64,000 nt of DNA from Dillenia suffruticosa (Eukaryota > Streptophyta > Magnoliopsida > Dilleniales > Dilleniaceae). The DNA lies in assembly GCA_033439265.1 (NCBI GenBank), contig JAVTVX010000010.1, positions 24,851,056 to 24,915,055 of the forward strand, read 5' to 3'. How positions within the stretch are numbered: position 1 is the stretch's first letter; each line of letters begins with the position of its first letter. Below the pieces are notes generated by a model. The model saw only the letters and a program-made list of their open reading frames with translations, made no database searches and was not told where the DNA came from. This document shows, in pieces, positions 34,921 to 47,041 of this stretch. The translations under genes were made by a program, and so were the position numbers.

Positions 34921-36474
34921 GCCAAACAAAAAACACTTAAAAAACATAACAATGAAGGCTCTGTCAAATCTCTCGACATGGATTCAATTTTACTGCTAGG
35001 TTTGTGGGTCCCTATCTATCACTCTCTCTCTCTGGCCTTGGATGTATTTGAAAGTTGTCTTAAAGCTACACATGTAGTTCCAAAAAATTCATGTGTCTTG
35101 GTTGATGTGATAGGTGACCGTAGGATGGTGGCGTCGCTCTCCAAGTCCAGTCAGGGTGTTTGTTTGGAATAGGCTTTTTTTTTTTTTTTTTTTTTTTTAT
35201 GGGATGGTATGGGTAAATTCAGTTATATGGGAGGGCCAAAAATGCTGTAGAAGAAGCTGCTTGACAGCTCTGTATCAATACATGTAATGAGATGCCGTAT
35301 CTTTTAACATGCAACAAAAAATACATAATCGAGTGCTTGAGAATCACTTATGTATCAATTTCAGTTCACAATGCAAGGATTAAAAAATTGTTGTATAAAT
35401 TTTAGAAAAAAAGACTACTTTATCTGATGTCAGATTTTTTTAAAAAATAAATAAATAAATAAATAAATTTGTGTGTTTGGGATGCAACTCCTGGTTTCTC
35501 TTACTCTATTTTTTCACTAAGAATGAGAGAAAGAAAAAAAGATAGGAGAGTTTTGATGAAGTTCTTCTTATAAAATATTTTTAAATCTTAAATATTAAAT
35601 TTTAATTCTAATAGTAAAACTTAAATCCATTTGTTTTTATGTTTTTTAATTCAGTCTTCATTTTATTAGGACAATATTATACTTCTTTTATTGTAATATA
35701 TATACACACACACACACGTGTTAAAAGAATTTATTTGTTTATTTTCTTCTTAAATATATTTTAAAATCAACTTAGGTCATCTACTTTTAGAGATAAAGTA
35801 GTTGAAGTATTTACTTATTACATTAATTAAATAAAAATATCACTTATGGCGAGATGATAAAAAGTGAAAAATGTCTCATTATTAATTATATTATTTAAAG
35901 CGGGTTCAAGGGAGCATGTCACACAAACTTTCAACCATATCTTATTTAAATTGTGGGCGGCTACCTTTCAAATAGTTAAATAAGGGTTTTCTTCATGAGT
36001 GCCTTATCAATACTGCTAAGTTAGGAGAAATCTTCCATCTTTTATCTCTTTCAAATCTCCCTTTTCATCATAAAGAATGTTTATTCTTACTACCAAAACC
36101 TATATTTTTACACACGAAAAATCTTTTTTTTTTTTTTAAATATTATAAGTAAAATACGATAAAATGAAAAAAGTTGAGGTAACCGAAGAGAAATTAAAAA
36201 TTTTCAAATGCTATTATTATTATTTTTTTTTGTTTTCACCACGTATATCATAATGATAAAAAAATGATTAGATTGAATGGACAAAATATATCCAAAAATA
36301 AACAATTTAAATATTTAAATTCTATCATTCAAATAATGACAATATAGATAAAAACGTGAATTATAAGATTTGGATTGGAATGAAATGAAGAATGACCTCC
36401 AGAATTCTTTACGATCACATGATACTATTGCATTTGAAGAAAAAGTTTTCTACAATCGTGATTAAATCTACACT

Positions 36475-36800
36475 ATTGCATGGTACTAAGTGTTGAGCTA
36501 TAAAATAATAACAAAAATAAAAAAATGATTGTAACGGAAATGAAAATACTTAGGTGGATGTGTGAAAAAAACTCGAAGAGTTGGAATTAGAAATGAAGAG
36601 ATTCGTAATAAGTTGAGAGTTAGTTCAATTGTGGATAAAATACAAGAGTGTCGTCTGAAATGGTTCGAGTATGTGTAAAGAAAATCTAAAGATACACTGG
36701 TTAGGAGAATCGAGAACTTAAATATAGAAAATTTAGTAAAACGTAGAGTTAGATCACTAAAAATTTAGATACAAATTATTCATAAAAATATGTAAATTAA
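36475..36800 (+). mobile_element. Degraded LINE: reverse-transcriptase C-terminal tail
   Basis: Translation of 36589-36800 gives IRNEEIRNKLRV, then IVDKIQECRLKWFEYV, a stop, RKSKDTLVRRIE and a basic KRRVRSL stretch. This order matches the C-terminal tail of plant LINE ORF2 proteins (RNExIRxKxGVxxIxxKMxExRLRWFGHV...APVRR). The LRWMC motif that precedes it in intact elements is present at about 36549 but in another frame. The fragment is short, has at least two breaks and is surrounded by AT-rich DNA; it is a dead remnant. Confidence 0.75.
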
Positions 36801-37043
36801 GGGTTCAGAAAAAAAATAATTTTGAATATGAATAGATAGTATAAAAAAATCGGTACAAATTAAACCAATACATTTTATACATTTATCTATTGATTTATAT
36901 ATTTAACTTTCTTTTTCTTTTTCTTTTTCTTTTTATTTTTTATTTTATATATATATTATTTATTTATTTTATTTTTCATTTTTTATTTTTTTCAAATTTG
37001 TTTCTCAAATAGATAACTTCAAATATTGGGATTAAATCTCAGT

Positions 37044-37218
37044 TTGTTATTGTTGTTGTTGGTTTTCATCACCGATATCTGGATTTTGTCCGACTAATCC
37101 AGTTCGAGCACTGTGTGATCTATTTAGAGTTGACTTTTCTAAATCCTTTTTCGTCATTCTCAATACTCGAATTTGAGATTTCTAATTAAAAAAGTAGAAT
37201 ACCTGATTATTCAACCTA
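37044..37218 (-). mobile_element. SINE-like copy (old), minus orientation
   Basis: Read on the minus strand: AGAAATCTC, ACTCGAATTT-type B-box remnant, GAGAATGACGAAAAAGGATT, TGCTCGAACTGGATTAGTCG, ATCCAGATATCGGTGATGAA, then an (AAC)n-rich tail. The order matches the 45.7 kb copy. No target duplication seen. Confidence 0.55.
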
Positions 37219-38837
37219 AAAAAATTTAGTTGCAAATGATATTACAGTGATTCACCGCAATGCACAAAAATGAAAAGATTCACCACAATACACAAAAACG
37301 AAAACAAGAAAATGAATACAAAACTATATGAAAAAAAACACTTTATAAGAATAAAAAAAATAAAAATATTGAGAAATATATAAATATAGGAATATAAGAA
37401 CTTTTATGTAAATATAAATTATTTTAGAAAAATAATAAAAAAGTCATATTTTATCATAAAAATAAAAAATTATTAAATATGAAATTATTAATCATAAGAT
37501 AAATAATATAAAAAATAAAAAATTATAATTAAATAAGTAAATAAATTATTAAATAAAAAATATAAGAAGTTTTATGTAAATATTAATTAATTTAACATAT
37601 TGAAACATTTCAAAAATATTTTGCAATGAAAAATATTAGTATCGAGAAATTTTTGTGTATCACAGATGATTCACACAAAAAATGAGTCTAAAAATTTATA
37701 TAAAAAATAATTAGGCATATACAAGTTTTAAAAACTAATAAAAGAAAATTATCGCGTGCCATGCATGGGTTCTGGTATTAGTACCATTGTTCATTTCGTG
37801 TAAAGATTTTCATTGTTAATGCATAAGTTACATATTTGTAATATCTTGAAAGTTTTTAATAAGGAAAAATCCATAGACTTCAATAAGATAGGTACACAAG
37901 TGAGAAATTTTAAATTGGAAAATATTTCCCTTTTAAAAAATATTACAAGGATTATTATAATAATAATTAAAAGAAAAAAATATTAAAAACATGTTGATAT
38001 GAAAGGATTCTCTTCCGGTGTCCTTAGACACGCATTAGGAAACCCTTGTACTTAGTAATTTAAAAAATTAATATAGATCACTAATTATATAATGTATAAG
38101 ATTATTTTTTCTTTTGAATTCAAATTTCTTCTATGTAAAAAATAAATAAAAGTAAAATTCACTAGTTATATTTTTTTATTGGCTTTGCCTAAAAAATTTC
38201 TTCTATGCAATTTGTTAAAAAAATTGTGGTTTCTTAAACATATAACTACAATATTTCATATCATAATTTTTTTTTGAGGAAATTTGATTTTATAATTTAA
38301 TTTGATAAAAAAAATTTAAATTATGAAATTGACATTTTTGGTGAAGAGACACCATAGGCCACCCACAAGTGAAAATGTTTGCATCATATATACACTATTC
38401 AAATGGAGAAAGAAAATAAAATCTGAATTTAATATTAACATATTTAGATTGAGAATGTAATTATTAAGAATAATTTCTTGATAAAATAAAGTTGAATGAA
38501 GATTAAAAAGGTATTAAAGAAAAGTATCAAGGAAATGAAATTTCATACTTACTATTTTTCATATTACATTAAGAAGAAAAAAGAAAAACAGGAAATTCTG
38601 TCCCCCAATTTCCTATATCATAGCTCTGAACAAAATCAAAAATTGTTTCCCCCTTCTTTTATTTGGTCTAATCTCTAATTCCTAATTACCTGAACCAATA
38701 ACATAATGCGCCCCGATTTTTTTCTCTTTTGTTTTTTGTTGTTTTCTTTGCCACATAGACAAAGAAGTCCATTTTTTTTTAAGTGCAGTAACATTAGGAA
38801 AAACTATTTTTCTCTATTGTTGATATAAACAAGAGCC

Positions 38838-40276
38838 TCAGCTGTTTTCCTGTTGAAGAAGAACCCAGTTGGAAAAAACCTGAAGGGTGTCCATGTCAGC
38901 CCTGTAGTGTTTCTGGGTGAATTCAAGCAAAGTAGCCCAAGTGAAATCCGGATACAGTCTTGGAGAATTGGCTTTCTTCAACAATTCATGAGGTGGGCTC
39001 ACCACTTTATCCTTATTTGGGCACAAAAAGAATGCCAGCGATTTCCTTGTGGTCTCACTGTTCACCACTGCCCTGTGCAAACAACTCTTGTATACCCCAT
39101 TTGATAGTGCCTTACAATCACAACACCCCATCCTTATTAATCACAAATAATCTAAGGTAAATATAAGGTAATAACTAAAATAACAAAATTTTATGTATCG
39201 TATTTTCTTTTCTTTTTTTTTTTAACAATTTTAATCGATTTTTTTTTTTAATTCAAATAGTGGTCCAACAAAATTAGTGTAAAAAATCATACCATAAAAG
39301 TATCGCCAATGTTGACGACAAAAGAATCAAAACATGGGCTAATAGTGCACCACTCATCATCCGCAAGCACTTGGAGACCACCCACATCATCTTGATGAAG
39401 AATTGTGAGAGAAGTTGGATCACAATGAGGACCTGTACCTAGAGTGAGGTCAGGTTTTTGACAGGGCGGATAATAGTTAAGCCTCATAATTGAATCATTC
39501 CCTTCAAAAAAATCCCTAAAATAGGTTCGATCAATTCCTAGACTGGTTGCCAATATCTCCATTATTGACATTGAAAGCTTGTTCATGGTATGACAATATT
39601 CCTGGTACACTTTCCTGCACAAATTAAAAGGAAAAGTACACATTATAGTTTATATGTATGTCACACATAAAACTTTACTACAAACAATATTTAATTTTTC
39701 ATACCCGAATTCATCAAATTCGGAGCCCATTACTCTGACGAGATAATCTTGGACCATGTTGGACATGTCCCTGTTAGCACAATACCGGAAAGAGAGTGTT
39801 TCCTTCCAAGGAAGCTTGGAAGAAAATCTCCCAGTAAAGCTACTAGCATAACCATAGCTTTCACCAATTTTTCTCCGAGCCCTCTGTTTTTCACTGAGGG
39901 GTAAGTCAAAAAACTTGTCCATGTAACGATGAACTTTGGCAACGAGCTCAGAATCAACACCATGGTTGACAACTAGGAAGAACCCGTGCTTTCGGCAGGC
40001 TTCTCCGACGAGTCTGGAGGCCTCTTCGGTTATGATAGAGTCACCAGAGAGGACCCCTCCTATGTCAATGTGCGGGACTTGGAGTTCTCTTGGTTTTGGG
40101 CTCGGCTTTTCGTGGTCGGGCCATATGAATTGTGTAGGTATGTCGGATTGGAATCTTAGGACGGATGAGTCAAATACTAGAGGATTTTGATTTTGGTGGT
40201 GGCTGAGGTTCCGGTGTTGTTCATGGGGCATAGGTGATGTGGATGGTGATATAATTTTGATGGTGTCTATTGCCAT
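38838..40276 (-). CDS. GA20ox: Gibberellin 20-oxidase
   Basis: Three exons on the minus strand, 40276-39705, 39614-39293 and 39110-38838, encode 388 aa, the usual length. It is a 2-oxoglutarate/Fe(II) dioxygenase that oxidises C-20 of GA12/GA53 in steps to GA9/GA20 in the cytosol, a rate-limiting step of gibberellin synthesis. Iron ligands are H254 and D256 (GPHCDPTS) and H310 (CLHRAVVN); the 2-oxoglutarate-binding R320 and S322 lie in RKSLAF. Diagnostic GA20ox motifs are intact: LPWKETLSF (155-163) and [16 protein letters not shown] (237-252). The start is the first ATG after a (CT)n-rich leader, and a TATA box lies 160 bp upstream. The intron positions fit the family. No defect is visible, so it should be functional. 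Confidence 0.97.
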
Positions 40277-40316
40277 TGCGTTCAAAATATTAATTTGGAG
40301 AAACTTCAAAGGGGGT

Positions 40317-40347
<31 letters not shown>

Positions 40348-40437
40348 TTTAGTTAGTCAATGGGAAGGAGGGAGAGAAGTATGAGAGAAAAACCAATGCC
40401 TCTCGTTGGGGGAAATGGGTGAACAAATATTGGAATC

Positions 40438-40444
40438 TTATATA
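40438..40444 (-). promoter_or_regulatory. TATA box of the GA 20-oxidase gene
   Basis: TATATAA on the minus strand lies 162 bp before the start codon. Downstream of it, between box and ATG, is a (CT)n leader tract (about 40317-40346), as often seen in plant 5' untranslated regions. Confidence 0.65.
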
Positions 40445-40644
40445 GGCCATTGCTTCCCCCTTTTTTTGCTAAGAGGGTCCTTTTTTTTTTTCTTTTATGG
40501 GCCATGCTTAGATCTTTGTATGTTAAATAAATTTTGCGACCATCCTTGCTGTATGTATTGGTGTACATGAAAATAGAGATAAAATGTACCCAAAAAAAAA
40601 ATGACATAAATATCAATCAGATGACTCCAGATTTTTTAAGTGCC

Positions 40645-41250
40645 CATTCATATTCGTACGGTTGGTGGAATTAACTTTGGCAACTTCTTTTTATATGCAA
40701 AATGCACCAAAACTTACTGATAAAGTTAATTATGACCATTAAATCTGTCTTATTCAAATTGGAATTATTTAAAATTTTCAAAAATAGATATTTTAAATGA
40801 TAGATTAACATAATCATCGGCATTTATATTCATACAGTTGGTAAAATTAATTTTTGCCCAAAATATAGCTTTCTCTTACTATGGCATAAAAAATTACTAA
40901 CAAAGATAATTGTTACATTTAAATAGGTTTTAATCAATTTTTAATTATTTAAATTTTTTAAAATTAAATATTTTAAATAAGATTCACAAACATACAAGTG
41001 TTAATACCCCTAAAGCCGGGAGAATAAACCCTTAGCCAAAATATAGCTCCCTTGGCCCAAATATAGCTTATCTTTTGTATACATTGTATCAAAAATAATT
41101 AATAAAAATAATTGCGATATTTCAAATTAGGACAATTCAAAATTTTTTTAGAAATTAAATATTTTAAACGACAAATTCACACTATCATAGGTATCAATGT
41201 CCAAGCGTTTCGTAGAATTAATTTTTATCCAAAATATAGCTTTTCTCGAG
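40645..41250. repeat. Degenerate satellite-like tandem array, period about 176-185 bp
   Basis: A landmark of the form CAT(T)(T/C)ATATTC(A/G)TAC(A/G)GTTGGT followed by AATTAA starts at about 40645 and again at 40821 (176 bp later). A third, CAATGTCCAAGCGTTTCGTAGA, lies two periods on at about 41195, and an eroded intermediate copy lies near 40996. The shared CCAAAATATAGCT, AATTATTTAAA and AAATATTTTAAA blocks recur in register. Copies differ widely, so the array is old. Confidence 0.6.
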
Positions 41251-41429
41251 GAAAGGGCTTAAAAATATGTTTATTTAACATTAGGCCCTCAAAAAATCAG
41301 AAATTGGTGACTGGGTTGTCGTTTTTTGAGGTTTTGCCAGAAAAGCGTTTCCCGATGAATTTTGGCGTTTATTAAGGGGACAAAATGCTAATCTGTCTCT
41401 CTCTTCTGAGCTATCAAAATTTTTATTTT

Positions 41430-41850
41430 TGTTCTCGTGATAGTTGGCATCTGATATTTATTTGATTAATTTAATTTAAATATTATAAGATTTATTTATA
41501 AAATTGATTCTTTTAAATTTTTTTTTCTTATTCTTAAATTTTAAAATTGAGATTTCTGATTAAAGAGTTAGGATGCTCGATCATTCAGTTTAAAAGTCCA
41601 TGAGGTTATCACTATGGTGACTCGGAGACCCCACACAAGCCCGTTTTCTAGAGCCCAACTTAGGACGGTACTATTTTCTTTTTATCGTTGGTATTTATGT
41701 TTTATTAGATTAATTCAATTCGAATACTATAATTCTCATATTAGAGATTGGTTTTTCTAAATTTTTTTTTGTCATTTTCAAAACTCGAACTCGAGATTTT
41801 TGATTAAAAGGATAGGATATTCGATCATTCAATTTAACAAATTTTGATAA
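41430..41850 (-). mobile_element. Two tandemly arranged SINE-like copies, minus orientation
   Basis: Copies lie at about 41430-41605 and 41676-41850, offset about 246 bp. Each reads on the minus strand from a GATCGAATATCC/GATCGAGCATCC-like start through AATCTCGAGTTCGAGTTTTG (clear B box in the second, eroded in the first), to GATTAAT and ATACCAAC/ATGCCAAC. They may be one duplicated insertion. Confidence 0.5.
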
Positions 41851-43261
41851 TTAAGACGTTACTATGATGCAAGAACCTTTGCCAAAGTAAAAATCACATA
41901 TTTGGGGTAAAAAGAACTTTGGTTTTTCAAATTAATAAAAGGTTGATTTCCCCTTTTTTACTGTATTTTAAATTTTCAAACCTTTTGTATAAAAAAAAAA
42001 AAAAAAAAAAATTGGTAGCATAATTTAGTGAAATAACATGGGCTTGAAAAGATGATGGAGAGCAATTTTGTGATAGATGAAAAGAAACACACGTTCCATC
42101 TGTCCTTCAAAATTACCAATAATTTGATGTGCCATTCATAATTAAAAATAAAAAATAAAAAATAAAAAATTTAATGATCTTCATATAACATAAACACATG
42201 AAAAACGCAAATAATCTATTTTAATTTTGGTAAATCTAAAATTTAAATAATAATAATAACTGTATTTAAAAATCTTACTTGAAATTATTTACTAAAGAGT
42301 ATTTTTAAGCTGGACCGTCCAACGGGTGAATAATTAAAAGATACCGTTTGAAATTCAATCAAAATTTGATATCATTTTTTTAAAAGTAGAACTATATTGT
42401 TTGGCCCGACAAAGAAGATAACACATTGTTGAAGTAAGAAAAATTTGAAAACGGGAAGTAGTATAATATAATGATTACTAAAATATAATAATATATTTTT
42501 TATACAGAAAACTTATTATTATTTATATATAAATTAAATATTAAATATTTTTAAAATCAAATCAATTATTAATTAATTTTAACAAGGGGCATTTTTACTA
42601 ATATTAATGAATTGTATAAAAAATTCTTCTCTTAACTTTGCAAATACTTGCTTTTTTCTTCTTTTTTTTTTCTGGGCGTCTTGAGTTTCAGATTTTTCAG
42701 AAAGTATCAACCTCGTGAAACAATCTTTTATGAGATGTAATTAAAATATATAACATCCTGTGTGGTACGTCAAATATTATTATTATTTTTAATTGTTTTT
42801 CGATTATATTTTCGGCACAAAAATTAGCCTTTAAATATAAAATTAGATACAAACTGGAATTCATAATTTTACGACAGTATTTTATTTCATAATATAGTAT
42901 TTATTATTATATAAATAATATTAATGTTAATGGTTGGTAACCATTGACCTTTTACTTCTATTTATTATCACTGCGGTGTCCATGTGTGAGATGGCATCCT
43001 CTGGGAGTGCCGTGGCCAGACGGCGATCTATTTAGAAAAGATTCAGAATAAAAAAAAAAAAAGGAAAAAAGAAAACAATCTATTAAGAAAAGATGAATAG
43101 GCCAAGTTTGTGATTTGATGGCCGAAGTACAGGTTAAAGAGTTGTTCATGCACCGGCAGAGGGTTGACATCACAACCAATGTCTCGCAAATTTAGCCCCA
43201 GAATATTAAAATTTGTTAATTAAGATTTCAAACTTAAATTTTTACAAATTAAAAATATAAT

Positions 43262-43640
43262 TTCTAAATTAAATTTTATAACTATTCAAATTAAATTAAT
43301 CAAATTTTTATATACCAATATTTTAACTAAAAAGATTATATTAGAAATAAAAATCATTACGTTAGGAGAGTTTTTTAAATTGAATCCAATAATAGTCGAA
43401 AAGAATAAAAAATGAACGTTAAAAAGAATCGATCTCTAAATTAGACTTCATACTATTCGAGCTAAATTAAACGGAATTTTAGACATCGATATTTTAAATA
43501 AAAAAATTATATTGGAAATAAAAAAAACTACGTTCAAAGAACTTTTCTAAATTAAGTCGAATAATATTCAGATCAGATTAATCAAAATATAACTATAAAT
43601 ACTATTAGTTTAAAAAAAATGTTATTATTAAAAAAAATGG
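43262..43640. repeat. Three degenerate repeats resembling SINE 3' ends
   Basis: Units starting CTAAATTAAATTTTATAACT (43265), CTAAATTAGACTTCATACTA (about 43435) and CTAAATTAAGTCGAATAATA (about 43548) each continue with ATTC(A/G)A, a TTAAAT or ATTAAT block and a TATACCAATA/GACATCGATA/ATAAATACTA block followed by TTTTAA. They echo the CGAACTGGATTAGTC...GATACC 3' block of the window's SINE-like copies. Confidence 0.4.
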
Positions 43641-44965
43641 CTGAGCATCAAAATTACTGTCAACCATCTACTCTCAGTCTCATTATGTCATGCAGTAATC
43701 TTCATTGGCATCACTGAGTAAACAATGGCCTAAACACTTTGGTTTTATGGTCTCCATTCGTTTCATATAAAAGAAAAAAAGGATCGGGGATCCCTAAATG
43801 AATGAGCTTTTCATTCCAAAAAGAAAGAAAAATCCTTCTCTTTTATCTTGTGTTAGTCCAATATCACGGCGCATTTGGGTTTGGTTTTCTTTTTCTTTTT
43901 ATTCCTTTAAATCTTTTTAAAATCTTTTATTTTTATTTATTTATATGACACTTAGATAAAATAAAAATTTTAATATGTATTTAAAATTAAAAAGGATTAT
44001 AAAATATTCTCCTAAATGACCATAAATTATAAAATAATTATTTTATTAATAAATTTTGGTATTAAAAATTTATTTTACCGCAATATATACTCAGTCCAAA
44101 TGACATATATGTATATAATAGAACAACAATAAACTAAACTTTAATTCCAATATTTGGGATCGGTCATTTGAGAGATAAATTAAAAAAAAAAGAAAAAAAA
44201 AAATATATATATATATAAAGAAAAAGAAAGAGAAAAAGAAAATAAATAAATAAATAGATATATATCTAAAATATATTGGTTATATATACATAATATATAT
44301 ATATATATATATATATATTTACTTGCCTTTTTCTTCTTTTGACTTGGCTCAGAGTTGTTGTAAAGCAAATTGAATTTGTGCTTGGAAGGGCGTTTCCAGT
44401 CTAAATCATACCTTTGTCGAACATATCTATCTTTTTAAGTTGACACAAAGTGTGTCTGTCTGCCTGCTTGTGCCTTGAGAGAGAGAGAGCGAGAGAGAGA
44501 GGTGGTGTTAACTGTAGGAACATACTTTTATTCAAAAGGTGGGAGGGGACATTGGCCATGGCCACGTTGGATGCGGTGCATTAGATCCCTAAAAGATACA
44601 ACAATGTCAACTCACACTGACCATCTAACAGTTATTACACATTTAATGTTGTTATGTTAATGCATCCTTTTTCAACTTCCCATTCACAATGCACATTTAT
44701 AAATTTTCGTCTCCATTAATCACTGCATCCACATTCATGCCTTTGCTTTCCACCGTTCAAAAGTAGTCCGGCCCCCCTCCCCCCCGGAAAAAAAATGAGA
44801 AATCTGGCTTTGTATTAATTTATCTTACTTCATTTTTTTATTTTTAAAAAATTATTATATTATTTTTCTTTATTTTCAGGAATTCCAATTTGGGGACCCT
44901 GTACACGTGACCCTAATTGCACAATGCACATTATTCAGGTCTTGGAAAGTCCAATTCTCGAATCA

Positions 44966-45016
44966 GGTTTTAGATTTCTTCTTTTTTTTTTTTGTACTAT
45001 GGTTTTAGATTTCTTC
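44966..45016 (-). mobile_element. Micro-insertion T(n)GTACTAT with 16-bp target duplication
   Basis: GGTTTTAGATTTCTTC occurs at 44966-44981 and 45001-45016, identical. The 19-bp insert is a T-run and GTACTAT. Minus strand: ATAGTAC plus poly(A), which matches the last bases before the A-tail of the SINE-like element at 27308-27550 (ATAGTACAT). Confidence 0.7.
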
Positions 45017-45052
45017 AACTAGACACAATGGTTGTTCACTTTTTTTTCCCCC

Positions 45053-45053
<1 letters not shown>

Positions 45054-45138
<85 letters not shown>
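45054..45138. repeat. Compound (CT)n(CA)n microsatellite
   Basis: About 19 CT units are followed without a break by about 22 CA units. Confidence 0.97.
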
Positions 45139-45140
<2 letters not shown>

Positions 45141-45710
45141 TATGAAGCTGAAATGTTATCAATATTGCCGAAGTTCATGAACTAAATCATCTGGGATTGA
45201 TGTCGGCCAAAGCCATTCAAAAGAAAGAAAACAAAACAAAAACAGCCCCAAACTAAAATTTAAATCCCATTTTGGGCCCTAAGGTACACACTAAATTAGA
45301 GAAATTGAATTATAACGCAGAGGATGTTTGCGCATTTGAAAGATTCATGCAGACCAATGGAAGCAAATGAGCTCTTAAGGCCCCAGAGTAGAGGGTTGTC
45401 ACATAACATACGAAGTGCGATACTCTCATTCAAAAATCATAACTTTATAATTATATAATAAGAATAACTCTATTCATAATATTACTAAATAAATTATAAT
45501 AATTAGAACTCCACTCTATTCCACCAAAAGAAATTAACCATTAAACTATTTAATTGTATTTAGATACTACATTTTAAAAGTATGATGATATGGTTGTGCT
45601 TGAAATCTGTGAGTGCGCACGCATACATATACATACATATATATATATATACACGTATACATACATATATATATATATATACATATACATACATATATAT
45701 ATATATATAT

Positions 45711-45923
45711 ATAGTTAATATAGTTTTATCAAATTCTTTTGAATTAAGTGATTGAGTACTCTAATTCTTTAATTAGATATCTCGAGTTCGAATCCTGAGA
45801 ATGACGAAAAAGGATTGGAGAGAGCCAACATCTAAAATAGACTCCACGGTACTCGAACTGGATTAGTCGGGTAAAACCCGGATACCAATGATAAAAACAA
45901 AAAAAAATAGTTAATATGGTTTT
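45711..45923 (+). mobile_element. SINE-like insertion with 17-bp target duplication (one mismatch)
   Basis: ATAGTTAATATAGTTTT (45711-45727) and ATAGTTAATATGGTTTT (45907-45923) flank a 179-bp body. The body carries TCGAGTTCGAATCCTGAGAA (B box), GAGAGAGCCAACATCTAAAA, CTCGAACTGGATTAGTCGGG and CCCGGATACCAATGAT, then an A-rich tail. It is the best-preserved copy of the SINE family that recurs in this window. Confidence 0.8.
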
Positions 45924-46827
45924 TTTTGGGAAAAACATAAGTTCTCCTAAAAGAATAGTATTTTTTATTCTTCACTGTCCAATATTCGCAAGCCATCTCA
46001 GAATTCTCGTTAGCCAAAAGAACAAGGCCACTAAGGAAAATATTATTATTTTAAAGAAATACAGCTCATTTATAAAATTTGAGAAACAATGTCACCCAAA
46101 ATTTGAGAATAATTAATGTTAAAAAATAATAGAATATATAACACCTCCATTTATAAAAATTTGAGTAAATTTAAGAATAATCTGGACGTGGGATGAGCTC
46201 CCCGCTCCCCAGCTAATTTTGGAAAGAGGATGTCGTTTAGTCGCCAGGAGTAGAGTACTCCCATACATCAACTACAACATTGCATGCTTTCTCCTATTTA
46301 TGAGCATCATTAGCTGGTGGTGGGACTGGTGGGTTGAGGCTTTAGGAGAACAATTTGAGTGCACAGACAAAAAACCCCCAACTTGATTTTGGTGGTTGAA
46401 TTTAGACAAAAGCAGGTTGGGTTGATCGATTAGGCCTTGCGGTGATGTCTTAGTGCAACCAAATTTGTCACTCAGGACCAGCCTGGTCTCAATCCAGCAG
46501 CCCATGTTGTATCTTGTTCATTCCACATAATGCCCTTAATGTCACAACTTTTCTTAAGCACCTGTGTCTATAACTTTGGATTGGTCTGCAAATCATGCCA
46601 AAACCTCTCACGTTTATAAAACTAATTTTCAAACAATAAAGGGAAGAGAGAGATTACATGCTTTAAATAATTTAGATCCAACTTTTTATGGACAAAAGAA
46701 ATCTTAAACTTTGGTATCACTGCTGGAAGCAGACAATAAGGGACACAACACACGGCCTTAACAAAAATTTAGAATTTCACAGTAAGTAATGTAAGGTCCC
46801 TACAACATTTCTCCTGTTCACAAAAAT

Positions 46828-47041
46828 TAATTAGAAGATTTTTTTTTTAATAACCAATCGGTATCCAAAATTATATTCTGATTAATCTTATCTGAATATT
46901 GTCGGATTCAATTTATGAAGAGTTTTTTTCACATAATCTTTTCTATTCTCAAATTTCAAATCTAATATTTAGTTAAAAAATTTATTATTCTTATTTATTA
47001 GACTAACTATCCATCGGTGCAAGTAAAAGTAATAAGAAGAT
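46828..47041 (-). mobile_element. SINE-like insertion, minus orientation, 12-bp target duplication (one mismatch)
   Basis: TAATTAGAAGAT (46828-46839) and TAATAAGAAGAT (47030-47041) flank the element. On the minus strand it starts CACCGATGGATAGTTAGTCT (A-box-like), has an eroded B-box region (GATTTGAAATTTGAG), the GAATCCGACAAT and GATTAATC blocks, and ends TTGGATACCGATTGGTTATT plus an A-run. Confidence 0.7.

Larger units (their letters stand above)
26868..38837. other. 12-kb repeat-rich spacer between carboxylesterase and GA 20-oxidase genes
   Basis: No host gene is recognised. The stretch holds at least four SINE-like insertions (27.3, 28.3, 29.2, 31.7 kb), a tRNA-like tract (27.6 kb), a micro-insertion (28861-28912), a ~465 bp tandem duplication (about 33960-34570), a degraded LINE tail (36.5 kb), a further SINE-like copy (37.0 kb), two related AT-rich segments (about 34180-34400 and 37400-37620), and many (AT)n and (CT)n tracts, including (CT)n at about 34871-34918. 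Confidence 0.5.

Noticed and set aside
45603-45714. ATAC/AT-rich tracts as a CRISPR-like or regulatory array
   Set aside because: They are plain microsatellites without spacers; this is nuclear plant DNA.
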